Shown here: in pieces, positions 44,580 to 55,400 of the stretch | How positions within the stretch are numbered: position 1 is the first letter of the stretch | Layout: each line of letters opens with the position of its first letter | Source: Micractinium sp. NFX-FRZ | Lineage: Eukaryota; Chlorophyta; Trebouxiophyceae; Chlorellales; Chlorellaceae | Direction of reading: 5' to 3' | Length of the DNA: 64,000 bases | Assembly: GCA_029339195.1 (NCBI GenBank) | Contig: JAPTJF010000124.1 | Span: 62,001-126,000 of the forward strand | The notes under the pieces: model-generated | Seen by the model: the letters and a program-made list of their open reading frames with translations, nothing else | What the model was told of the DNA's origin: nothing | The model's database searches: none | Position numbers and translations under genes: made by a program

Positions 44580-45676
44580 CGCTGGGGTCACCGCAATCGC
44601 TCCTTCTCGCCTTAGAACTCTGCACTGCCCACATCCTGACATTGCATCCAGAGACGGTCCTGGAGATCCAAAACGTACATGCTGGCGGGCAGCAGGCTGG
44701 GCCCACCGTCATGCTTACGCCACAACGCCAATCAGCCGTAGCCACGCCTTGGCCCGCCCCGTGGCCCGCCCGGTGATCCTTCTCTATTCTGCCAAAAAGG
44801 ACAGCACAAGACGGAGAATCCCAGCCGAATTGCATGTGAAAAATCCACTTCAGGCCTGCTTCAATGCCCTGCTCTGCCCCCATAGGCTGTGCATAGCAAC
44901 GTCGCAACGCCGTTGCCCTGCCGCTTTTTGCCCAACCAATTCAACGCCTCAGTTTTTTTTGCCTAGTTTCACATTCCTGTCCACTCAATGAGACCTAAAG
45001 AACCGCAGCTTGAAGCCAACAAAACTCTCAGTCATCTGGCAGCCGGGGGCAGCGGGAGCGACCGCTGACGGCTGTGCACGCTTGCTGCCCTCCTCTTCAC
45101 TGCCCACCTTCCCCTTGGCTGCTGCCGCCGCTGCCACCATGGTGGGCCTTAAGTGGGCCGCACCAGGCCTCAGGCTGCCTCGCTCCTGCCCGGCCAGGCC
45201 ACCATTTTCCTTCCGACAAGGCATCACTATTTGATCACAAGAACACTACAAGCCATTCAGATGCACCACTCTCCTGCCACGGGCACTGCTTTGACGTATG
45301 ACTGCAGCGAATGAACTAAGTGAGGCAGTGAGAATGAACACAGGCCGATGTTTTACCGTGTAACTGCCGATTTGCAGTCAGGAAGGCTGCTGTAGCCTGA
45401 CTGAAATGGAAGCGATGGGAATGAATGATAAACTGGGAGGGAGTCAATGGGGGGAAGAATCGAAGACGTGTGGGTGGTAAGTGTTCATTTATTGTTGTAT
45501 TGGGTCAATCGAAAAAGCGGGGATGTGCTGTAATCAACTGGCGGCTGCACACGCTTCACGGCTCAGCGCCACCGCCTACAGGGGGCGTCTCCACTTGGCT
45601 CGGCCGAGTCCGTCACTCCAGCTGTCCCGTCCCAGCTCAACTCAACCGATGCCAGCTCAGCATGCGCCACCTCAGC
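44580..45676. other. 1.1-kb intergenic region with a dispersed repeat copy
   Basis: Promoter and 5' UTR of the small membrane-protein gene and 3' flank of the deacetylase, both on the minus strand. Repeat copy B (45138-45254) is the only identifiable element. I found no coding exon with credible splice borders. Confidence 0.5.
45138..45254 (+). repeat. Dispersed ~120-bp repeat, copy B
   Basis: Collinear with copy A at 43252-43373 on the same strand, 1.9 kb away. The best-kept part is gccaccattttccttccgac followed by aaggcat and tttgatcaca. No terminal inverted repeats or target-site duplication are clear. Confidence 0.85.
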
Positions 45677-48600
45677 TCAGCTTGAATCGCAAGGGTACTG
45701 CGCCACGATCTCTTCCAACTGCAGGGAGCCGGCGGGGGGAAGAGGAGGGCAGGTAAAGAACACCATGATCATTTGAGGCACCAGGCGGAGATCAAAAGGT
45801 CGGCCCTGCTTGCAGTGTGCTGCAACACACCGCTGCCTGGGCGGCAGTGGTGGAAGCCTCGCCCACATAGGGCGTAATCATGCGAGGCACCCAGGGGGGA
45901 TCGGAAGGCGCGGCCCTGCACTGTAGTGCTCATGCGCAGCCCACGCAAGCAGGCGCAGTCCACGCAAGCAGGCGCAGAGGCACGCCGGCAGTACAGCACT
46001 GCTCACCGGTGTGCCAGGTGGCGCCTTCAGCCACTCCATGTACTGCAGTAGTTCAGAGGCGAAGGAGAGCGGTACAGGTGTGAGGAGGCAGGCTGGGGCA
46101 TGACTGCTGCAGGCTTCTGACCGCTTGCCAGTTATAGGCCAGCAGTGATGTACAGACTGCCCTGCCATCCCTGCGTGCCCACGGCACCCCACTTGTCTCC
46201 ATGGCATGGCATGGCAGGACCGGCGCCCAGCGGGGTGCGCACCTGCTGGTGCGTGATGGCCCACGTCTCCTCTGGCTGCTCAAAGGCCCACTTGAGGAAG
46301 GCCACCACCTCTGCCCGGCTCTGGCTGCAGCACAGGAAGATGGGCGGGCACCTTTCAGAGGCGGGCGGGCGGGCGTAAGAAGCGGGGTGGCAGGAGCCCG
46401 CTGTTGCCCCGATGCTGCAGCTGGCAGCGGTGCAGCCAGAGCAGACCACAGCACAGCACAGCGCAGCACAGCACAGCACAGCACAGCAGGGAGCTGAGCC
46501 CTCACCTTTGCGTGAGGTACCGCTCATGCACGTTGATGGAAGTGGGCGCCCCGGTGCCGCGCTTGCGCTCGTAATCTGACTGGAACCTCTGTGAGAGGAG
46601 AGGCAAGGATTGGTAATAAGGCAGGGGGCAGGTAGTATTCGTTAGCAGTTGTCAGACTCAGGATACTAGTCCTCCGAGGTGGGGCAGCTGTGCGCCAGCA
46701 GGCCCGGCCTTTTCACAAGCATAGCAATGCCTCTAAGGGCGGTCTGCAACTGAGGGCAGCAAAGCTCTGGTGGGCAGCCGCCCTACATCCTCCCTTCAGA
46801 CGTTGCACGCAAACGACCGCCCTGCCTACCTCGAGCACGGTTTTGCCGTTGAGGGGCAGCGGGTCCATGCGCTTGCCGCTACCCTCCAGCTTGTAGGCGG
46901 GCACCTCCCTGCATGCATGTGGGAGTTGGGTTGCGGGGTGGGTAGGAATTGCGGCGTGCACTTGCAGGCGATGGGCTTGCGTGCTTTCACAGGCAAGATG
47001 GGCCGGGCAGGCGGGCGGGCGGGCGGGCGGGCGGGCAGGCGGCAAGAGCATTGAGAATAAGAGCGCTAGTAGCACGCCGCACGCTGGGGTGGGCATGGTG
47101 GTGGTGGGCCCACACAGCAGGCACAGCAGGCCCCTCCCTGCAAGCAGCATTCCCAGGCCTGTGTCTGACAGCGCACCAGAGGGGGAGCCCGCTCCAGCTG
47201 CCGCACCGCTCCCGCTGCTCGTCGCTGGACTGGCAGGGTGACAGGTCAAAGCTGCCATTCATGGGGCCTGCCTGCTGCGTGTAGCTCACATCCCCTAGGC
47301 TGCTGTCATACCTGGCAAGGGGAAAACGGGGCAAAGGGGGCAGGCAGAGGCGCAGGCGTGCAGAGAGTCAGGCCGAGGGGTGGGCTGCTGCTGTCCTTGC
47401 GCAGCGATGTCCGAGGTGCAGGCAGGAGGGCAGGTGTGCACAACCGGGAAGGTCAGCAGTGCTGCTTGGGCAGTGCAGCGCCGTGAATAGGTGCTCAAAC
47501 AGCAGCCCTACCCGGGGACAGAAGGCGAGCAGGCAGGCAGGCAGGCAGGAGGGTGCGCAGGCAGGCAGCCGGGCAGGCGGGGAGGAGGGCGGGCAGGCAC
47601 AGCCAGGGAGCCAAGCAGGCCAGGCGGCCCAAACAACCAGGCCCGGGCTCACTCGAACTGCAAGTCGGCCAGCACTTGGCCCATGAGGTTGTTGATGCGG
47701 AAGTTGGGCGCCCGGAAGCCCACCACCTGGCTGCAGCAACACAAAACGAATAGAAGTGACAGGGAGGAGGTGCGAGCGTGAGTGCTGTTAGGAGCAGTAG
47801 CTGGCAGCCGCCCGGCAACACCTGGGCCACGGCCGTTGCTCATGGGAACGGATGCCTGTGTGCAAATTTCCCTCGATTACTTGACTTCTTCCTTTGGGTT
47901 ATGTGGAAGTTGCGGCATCACCCACAGGGTCGGCACAGCGCCCACTCACTCTGGGGGGATGCCGCACTCGTCTGCCAGCCAGTCCCGCTGCCCCCCAATC
48001 TCCTCTGCCCACTCTTCGTACAAGTAGGCTAGGGTCCTGCGGGGGGTGCAGCGCGTGTGCATGCTGCACTGTTCAGGAACAAGGCAGAGCGGTGCGGAGA
48101 TGTGGTCCTAGACCACATCACCACTGCCTGCACAGCGCTGGCTGTGCACACAACCGAAGAGAGGGCTGCAGCGCGCCGCCACGCGCTCCTACTGCCTGCC
48201 ACGACATGCCACCTGCACCGCTCACTCACTCTTCGGAATGAGACTTGGTGTGCACGGCGTGTTCGTGCTGCAGCAGGGGGAGCAGCCAAAGCAAAGGCGG
48301 GTGGGCCGGCAGGCGGGGGTGTTGGGGACACCTGCCCTGGCTGTGCAGCAGGGAGGGGGCATGCACGTGCCCTCCCCACCCGCCTTACCCCAGCTTGGAA
48401 CGCCTTCTGCACCACCTCGCAATCCCCGGTGTCATCCCCGTGCAGGCAGCAGGAGGAGAACCTGCTGGGAGGGGGTGGAGGAGCGGGCTCTTGATGCGGC
48501 AGCGACTTGTGGAGCACTCGGCGGCGGCTCATGCGGCAGGCTCACACTCCCATATGCTGCGCATGTCTGCGTGGCAACCGTGCCCTGCCGCCTGCTCACT

Positions 48601-49003
48601 CACCAGGTCATGGGAATGCGGCAGCCGTTAGGGTTGCGTGCGCCTGACGCCACAATGGTTTCGTCGTAGGCAAGCTGCCAGGTGGAGGGGAGGATGCCGC
48701 CGTCCAGGCCCATGCTGCAGGTGAAGTGACAAGGAATGCCAGTGAGGAGTACAAGGCAAGGTGTGCATTCGCTGGCTGCAAAGCCGGCTTGAAGGAGCCG
48801 TGTGCGCGCAGTGAGGCCTGCAGTGGGAAGCAGCACCACCACACTCGGCGGCGGCGGCGGCGGCGGCGGTGGCAGTCTCACAGTATCAGGTTGGGCGGCA
48901 CCGCCTGACTTCCTTCTGCGATCACCCCGCTCCGGCCGCTGCTGCTTGCCGAGAATGCGCACGGCAGGAGCGCCAACAAGAGCAAACAACGCGGCGCCCT
49001 CAT
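45677..49003 (-). CDS. Polysaccharide (chitin) deacetylase family protein, secreted
   Basis: Twelve exons encode about 330 residues. A signal peptide is clear (MRAPRCLLLLALLPCAFSAS). The NodB/CE4 fold follows the eukaryotic chitin-deacetylase order: PPNLILMGLDGGIL in place of the TFDD strand, ARNPNGCRIPMTWFSS, HEHAVHTKSHSE (metal motif H-T-K-S-H, as in HEIAVHSxSH), EEIGGQRDWL, VVGFRAPNFRINN (RAP arginine motif), YDSSLGDVSY, LPLWEVPAYKL and a late helix FLKWAFEQPEETW. These enzymes remove acetyl groups from chitin or similar glycans. Green algae of this group have glucosamine-containing walls, so a wall role is plausible. Motif 1 reads GLDGG, so one of the two usual aspartates appears missing; an overlooked exon could explain this. 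The last intron holds a ~105-bp tandem duplication. Divergent with the receptor kinase. Confidence 0.85.
45770..45936 (+). repeat. ~105-bp tandem duplication in the last intron of the deacetylase gene
   Basis: atcatttgaggcacca, ggcggagatcaaaagg and tcggccctgcttgcagtg (45770-45822) recur as atcatgcgaggcaccc, ggggggatcggaagg and gcggccctgcactgtagtg (45878-45936). Confidence 0.75.
46440..46492 (+). repeat. (GCACA)n pentanucleotide tract in an intron
   Basis: Repeated cacagcacag pentamers just upstream (plus-strand sense) of the exon encoding HERYLTQ. It is the reverse complement of the (GCTGT/TGTGC)n tracts at 6482 and 28263. Confidence 0.8.
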
Positions 49004-49479
49004 GTTCGAGGCGCACGCCGAAACTTGGTTCCCCACGTCCCGTGTTATGCCCTTCAGGGCGGGGTGTGTGCACAGAGACTGCAGGTTTGTGCCACACGAT
49101 TGCAGGACGCGACTTCGCCTTCAGGGGGAAGTGTGGACAAAAGACAGGCGTGCAGCGCCCGGCGTTTTATTTAGACCACATTGCATGTTGCCGGTGATGG
49201 AGCTGTATTGGAGGAATGGGAAACGCAAAGCAACTGTGCCCCTTTGGCGCCCTGGCCACGCTGGCAAATGGCGCTCGCCGGCGATGTATGTCCCGTCTGA
49301 AATCTCTCTCAACTGCAAGTTGGTGGCACCCCTTCGCGCTACAAACTATACCACTGCTGGTCGCCACGCACCCGACACCCTGCAGCCCGCCCCGCACTTC
49401 CGGCTGTTCGCTGAGACCTACGTCCCGAACAAGGCTGAGACCTACGCCCCAGGAGGCCGTGAAAAAATTCTACCTGCGC
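49004..49479. promoter_or_regulatory. Divergent promoter, deacetylase (-) / receptor-like kinase (+)
   Basis: Start codons of the secreted deacetylase and the receptor kinase lie 476 bp apart, head to head. A direct repeat, gctgagacctacg(t/c)ccc, occurs twice about 27 bp apart near 49411-49452 just before the kinase start. No TATA box is evident. Confidence 0.6.
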
Positions 49480-52400
49480 ATGGGGGGTCACCCGGCGCTG
49501 CTGCTGCTGTTCACCCTGTGCCCTCTGCACTTGGCCTTAGCACAGGGCTCCTCTGACCCAAACAGTGAGTTTGATGGCCATGTGGCAACTTGAAGCGTGG
49601 TTCAAGACGCGTCAAGTTGGGGGCCGGCGCTGTGTGTGGGGCGAGAGAGAGGGCTGGGCAGGTCGCGCCCACCAGCAGCCACGCTGCCGCCGCCGCTGTT
49701 CAGAAATGCGGCCTCCCCCCGCCGGCTGCGCCTGCCCCAGCAGGGGAGCACCTGCTGGCCCAGCGAGATGCCATATCCAATTGGGATAGCTTTGCAAGCG
49801 CCAACGCCATACAGGTGCGCCAAATGCAGGCCAGGCCGGTGGGCCAGTTTGACAGGGCTGAGCACGCGGCCGCTGCTGCATCGGAGCTTGCACAGGTGCC
49901 CACGCACACCCCTGGCCCCGCCTCTGGCCCCGCTTCACCTTCACCCCGCTCTGGAACCGCAGGGTTGGGACGCCAGCACGCCGGTGTGCATCTGGACCGG
50001 CGTCACCTGCGGCGCATCCGGCGATGTCACACAGCTGTAAGCCGCATCGCCCTCTGCTGTTGCTGATCATCGGGTCCCATGCAGCCAGTGCGCTGCTGCC
50101 TGCACACCTCAACGCCCAATGCTGCTGTGTCATCGAATGTGTCTCCCTCCTGCCTTCCCCGCATCCGGCACCCATCCGTCTGCTGCGTGCAGCGTGCTGG
50201 GCTGCCAGGGAGGCCAGGGGCAGTGCGACGCAAAGAACGCGGCGCAGGGCAGGCTGGCGGATGAGCTGGCAGGCTTGAGGTGAGTGGGGACACTGTGGGG
50301 TGCCGCTGGTCCCCCCTCTCTCCAGGAGCCTCCTACACGAGAGGATGCAGGCCCTCCCAACCGGCCCAATTGGGGGTTTGTCACGGTGGTTCAACAGGCC
50401 GGCAACACCTTACAGTGCAGCGCAGGCTGGCGCTATGCTTGAGCGACCGCTCAGGAGTGTGCCCGCTTGTGCGGCGAGCCTTGCTCCCCCGGCTGCGCTG
50501 CGCCCGCTCCTCTCCCTGCCCCCGCCCCCAGCCTCTTTTCATGTGTCCACTGGGTCCCCACTCATGAACTCTTGCCGTCTACCCCCGCACTGCCGCTGCT
50601 CACGCACGGTTGAGCTGGTATTGGCTTCAATTTTCGACTAACCAGCTGCTGCGTGTCTACATTACTGGGGTACACACTCGAGAGGTCAGCTCCTGCGTTG
50701 CTCGCAACTTGGCAGCAGCAAAGTTTCGTGTCCCCTTCTGTTATTGAACTGCAGCTCCCTGGAGACCCTGAACATCAACCGGCAGAAGATCTCAGGCACC
50801 CTGCCCACCGCCTGGGCCAGCGGCTTCCCTGCCCTCAAAAATATGTGAGCACAACGGAGCCCCGCCCGGCTCCTGCCTTGAACAATCGGTCTCTTGCAGG
50901 CAGGGGGGACTGCATAAGGCCTTGCCAGTGTGCCTGCCTTCGAACGGAAGAATTCTGGAGGGGTCCGGAGGGGCCGAAACAGTGAGAGCCACTGCTGGCT
51001 GAGCGCATGATCTGAGGCAGAGGCAGGAGGCAGCTTCTTTCACCTGAGTGGCAGGCTCCACTCATCCCGGGCGCTGCACAGTTGTCCGTTCCCATGCAGG
51101 CGTCCCATGTACAATGTATGCCCGCCTCTTGCTCCCATGCCCACCTCACACTGTGCCGCCCGCCTTTTGCTGCACCGCCTGCCCCACGCTGTGCCACCTG
51201 GATGCAGGAGCCTGGTCAACCTGGAACTGATGGGCCCTCTGCCTGACGAGTGGGCCCAGGCAGGAGCCTTCCCCGCCCTGGAGCGCCTCTACATGAACGT
51301 GCAGCAGTTCACAGGTGCGTGCTGCCGCTCAGCTGCTGCCAGCGTGCCTGCAGTGGCCCACATGTTTCGGTCTCACTTGCTTGTTGTGCCCCAACCCCTG
51401 GAGCGCCCGTACATGACCTTGCAGTGCGTGCCGCTCAGCTGCCACTGGCACGGCGTGCGTTCTTTGGCCCTCACATCGCAATCACTCTCGCGTGTTGTGC
51501 CGCACGTCAGCCGCACTGCACCGCCCGGGCGAGCCCTTCCCCACATACACGCTGCGTTCAGGGGCCGTTGCACTAGTGTGCAGTGCTGCACGCCGCAGCC
51601 GCCATCCCAGCAGCGGCTGGCCGCCCTCCCGCCCGCTGGGTGCAGGGACGCTGCCAGGCAGCTGGGGCAACGTGGGGGCCTGGCCAAAGCTGCAGGACTT
51701 TCGGATGCACACAAACGAGGGCATCACAGGTGAGGGTTGGCGCCCCCTTACCTGCCGCGCGGCAACCATCAACTGACATGGCAAATCCTCGGGGCACTAC
51801 CAAAGCCACGCCCGCTGACATGGCACTGAAATAGCAATGATAGCTCAGTGCTAGATCAGTGAGCCAGCAGGGGTCTCGTGGGATTGGGTGGGTGGGGCGG
51901 TGGGTAGAGAGCGAGTGTACAGTGAGGTTTGCAGCGTTGGAGGAGGTGTGGCAGGGCAGCCTGGCGGGCAGGGCCCCAGGCATTGGAGGAGGTGTGGCAG
52001 GGCAGCCTGGAGGGCAGGGCCCCAGGCATTATTGGAGGTGTGGCAGGGCAGCCTGCCGGGCAGGGCCCCAGGCCAGCACGGGGTGGACCGACAGGCCTGC
52101 TGCCAAGCCCCCTGGGCAGGCACTTGGGAGAGAGCTCCGTGAGCCCCGGCCTGCCTCTCTTTGCAGGCTCGCTCCCGCCTGAATGGGCCGCCACGACCGC
52201 ATTTCCCTCCCTCGTCTATCTGTGAGTGCTGCATCGCCTGCCGGCAGGGCCGGCGGGAGCGCTCCTGCGGGCAGTGGAGGCGGTCCCCTTCATTGTGGCT
52301 CCGCGCGGTCTGCCTGTCTCCCCAACCCATGCCCAAGGGTGTATCCCTCTCGGCCTTCTTCTGGTGCTAAGACTTTCGTTGGGATAGCGCTAGAGGTGCG

Positions 52401-55400
52401 GCGCATGGTGGGAGGCCAGGCACGCAGGGCTAGCGCCGTGGCCTGTCTGAGCTCAGCTGTCACCATGCCCCGCCTGCTGCAGTGACGTGGCGTGGCTGAA
52501 GCTGACAGGGACCATTCCTCAGAGCTGGAGCAGCCCCGGGGCCTTCCCCAATCTGCGGCGCCTGTGAGTGGACTCTACTTAGCATGCGCAGCGAGGGAAG
52601 AGTTGGGGAGCATTGCGGATAGGAGATGGGGAGCAGCAGAGTACAGTAGCATCAGCCGCTGGAGGTGGCCTGCAGCTGTATGCATCTTGCGCCTAAATGA
52701 AAAGATTTTTGATAGCTGGCAAGAACAGCTGGCAGCCTGACATCACGCTGCCTGCGCTGCCCGCATCCCCACCTGCAGGTTTCTGAACATCAACGAGCTG
52801 TCAGGTGCGAATCTCGCCCCCTGCTGGGCCTGCTTGCAGCGCGCCCCCGCACTCCACGCTGTGCTGCGCCGAGCTGGCCGCCAGCCTTCCAGCTCTGGCC
52901 GCTGCACCCTTTCTCCCTGAAGTGCGCTGCCCTGCCCTCTGCAGGGATGCTCCCGGCTGCCTGGGCCACGTTCCCCATGCTGGCAGAGATGTGGGTTCCC
53001 CTTGGGGGAGGGGGCAGTGGAAGGGCTGTCGGTCCATGCACCTGGCACTCCACTCCCCAGCCGAGCAGAGCGCACGGGTGGTGCTGCTTGAGCGAGGTGC
53101 AGAAGCGTCAAAGCCCCTCGCCTTTCCGCACAGTTCATCCTTCATTTCGCTGCCGCCCTGCAGAGCACTGCGCAGAGGGTGGCAGCACAGGGGGGCAGGC
53201 TGCGCTGAGATCCAAGCTCAGTATGCCTGGGGACTGACTTCTCTGCACCCGCCTGAGGTCCACGGCACCCCTCCCTCTGGCGCAGGCACTTTGAGACCAA
53301 CAAGTTTGAGGGCACGATCCCTGTGGAGTGGGGCAGCCCCTACGGCGCCCTCCCCAGCCTGAAGCTGCTCAACGTGACCGGCAACCCAGACCTCTGTGGG
53401 CCCATCCCTGGCAAGCTGCAGAACTTGACGGTGAGAGGAGCTGGGGGGGAGCCGGTTTGGGAGTCCAAGTAGGAAAGAACAAGAGAAGAAGATGAGAGCG
53501 AAATGTGACGGCCCTATTGCGTGGATTGGAGGTGGCGAAGCCTGCCTGCAGGAGGGCCGCCTGCGGCACTGCCCACCCCAGACCCCAGCGTGCACAGCGG
53601 GGGCGGCCCCTGCCAGTGGGCTTGAGCACTGCCGCCCTCCCACCTCATCCCTGCCCCTGCCCCGCCCACCCCTGCAGTTCTGTGAAGGAGAGAAGCAGCT
53701 GTGCAGCAGCCCCGTACCTTGCGGCAACGGCTCAGTCTCGGAGCCAGGCTGGGACCTGGATCCCCAGTATCCCGCCCCCTCACCCCCACCAGCAGCTGTC
53801 CCCATTGCGTCTCCCTCTCCCCCGCCAGCGGTGGCGCAGCCCTCGCCCGCCCCCAGCCCTCTGCCATCCCCTGCACAGCCCTCGCCCAGCCCCCAGCTGT
53901 CGCCCGCCAACCCTCCGCCATCCACACCGCCGCCCATGGCCAGCCCGCCGCCCGAGAGCCCGCCGCCTGTGCCGGAGGTGTCTCCTCCTCCTGACAGCCC
54001 CCCACCGGTGTCCCCTCCGCTTGAGAGCCCCCCACCTGCCATGGAGGCATCTCCCCCGCCCGAAAGCCCGGGCTCCCCACCCCCGTCCCCCAGCCCCCTG
54101 CCTGCGAGCCCGCCACCCTCCCCCGCTGACCAAGCCAAGCAAGCCGACCGTGAGTGGGCGATGGGGGGGGCACTTGGCTGCAACCGTACAGAAGCACCGT
54201 TTGCCTCGCAGCCCCTCTCGGCCCCCCCCGACCAACCCAACCGCTTCACTGGCTGGGCAGCACCTCTCCTAACACCACCGCCTTGCAAAGATGCCTGATC
54301 CACTTGCCCCACCCTGCCTCTACCCACCCCCATGTCACCCACCCTCCTTGCAGAGGAGCGGCTGCTGCGGCAGCGGGATGCCATCACCAACTGGGGCGCG
54401 TTTGCACGGGACAACGGCATCGCTGGCTGGGGCGCCGACTCGGACGCCTGCCTGTGGGGGGGCGTGGGCTGCGATGGAGGCCAAATCGTCAAGCTGTGAG
54501 CGCCTGGGAGGATGCAGTACTACCACAATGCTGCCACAGTACTGCCACAGTACGGCCACAGTACTGCAGCAGGGTCGCACCTTAGTGCGTGGCCCTGCTG
54601 CACAGCATGGCACACAGCATGACATGGCACAGCATGAAACAGCATGCCTACCTCTCCAGCAACACCTCACTGGCCTTTCTCCCTCTGCCCTGCAGCGAAC
54701 TGAGCTGCGCCGACAAGGGCGGCAGCGGCAACTCCTTCTGCGGCACCCGGGCTGCCGGCACGCTGGCGCCTGAGCTGGCGGGCATCAGGTGGGGGGCTTG
54801 CTGAGGTGGCAGGGCAGGCCGCACCAGCATAGCACAGCAGGTGCCAGCATGGCGCTGCGTGGCTGGCGCAACAAGTTTCTCACTCGCATGCGCCTGGGTT
54901 CCTTTTTGAGTGTGTATCCGCACTCTCATGCGACTGCAGGACCCTCCAGACGCTGGCCATCAGCAGCCAGGCCCTGTTTGGAACGCTGCCTCCCAGCTGG
55001 GGCCAGGCGGCGGCAGCGGCACGCAGGCGCTCGCTCCACGAGGCGGCCTCGGCGCCTGCCAACGCCTCCTTCCCAGCGCTGAAGCAGCTCCTCCTCGATC
55101 ACAACTCCCTGACAGGTGGCCTCCCAAGCTCTTTGTCTAAGCGAATCAGCACCAGCTCAGGGTCTGGGTCTCACTGAACTGTTGTTGGTGGTGCCCTGTC
55201 TGGCAGTGATCTGTGCCTCCTCATGGGTTGAAGGACAGCACAGCCCCGTGCCAGCTCAGCGACGCCCCGCCCCAGTGCCTCCTCCCCTCCCCCTGCATGC
55301 CCCAGGTTCTCTGCCCTCAGCCTGGGCGGAGCATGGCTCCTTCCCCAGCCTGCAAGAGCTCAGCCTGAAGCACAACCAGCTGGCCGGCACGCTGACGCCT

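Noticed and set aside
49216..49479. N-terminal extension of the receptor kinase from an upstream ATG in the same frame
   Set aside because: It would bury the clear signal peptide starting at 49480 behind about 88 residues of low-complexity sequence in the divergent promoter.
51937..52074. Regularly spaced repeats that might look like a CRISPR array
   Set aside because: Three adjacent ~46-49-bp units without distinct spacers, inside an intron of a eukaryotic gene: a minisatellite.
53218..54492. A 424-codon open frame on the minus strand, Gly/Ala-rich
   Set aside because: It is antisense to the Pro-rich and LRR exons of the receptor kinase. CCN-rich codons on one strand give GGN-rich open frames on the other, and it shows no recognisable domain.
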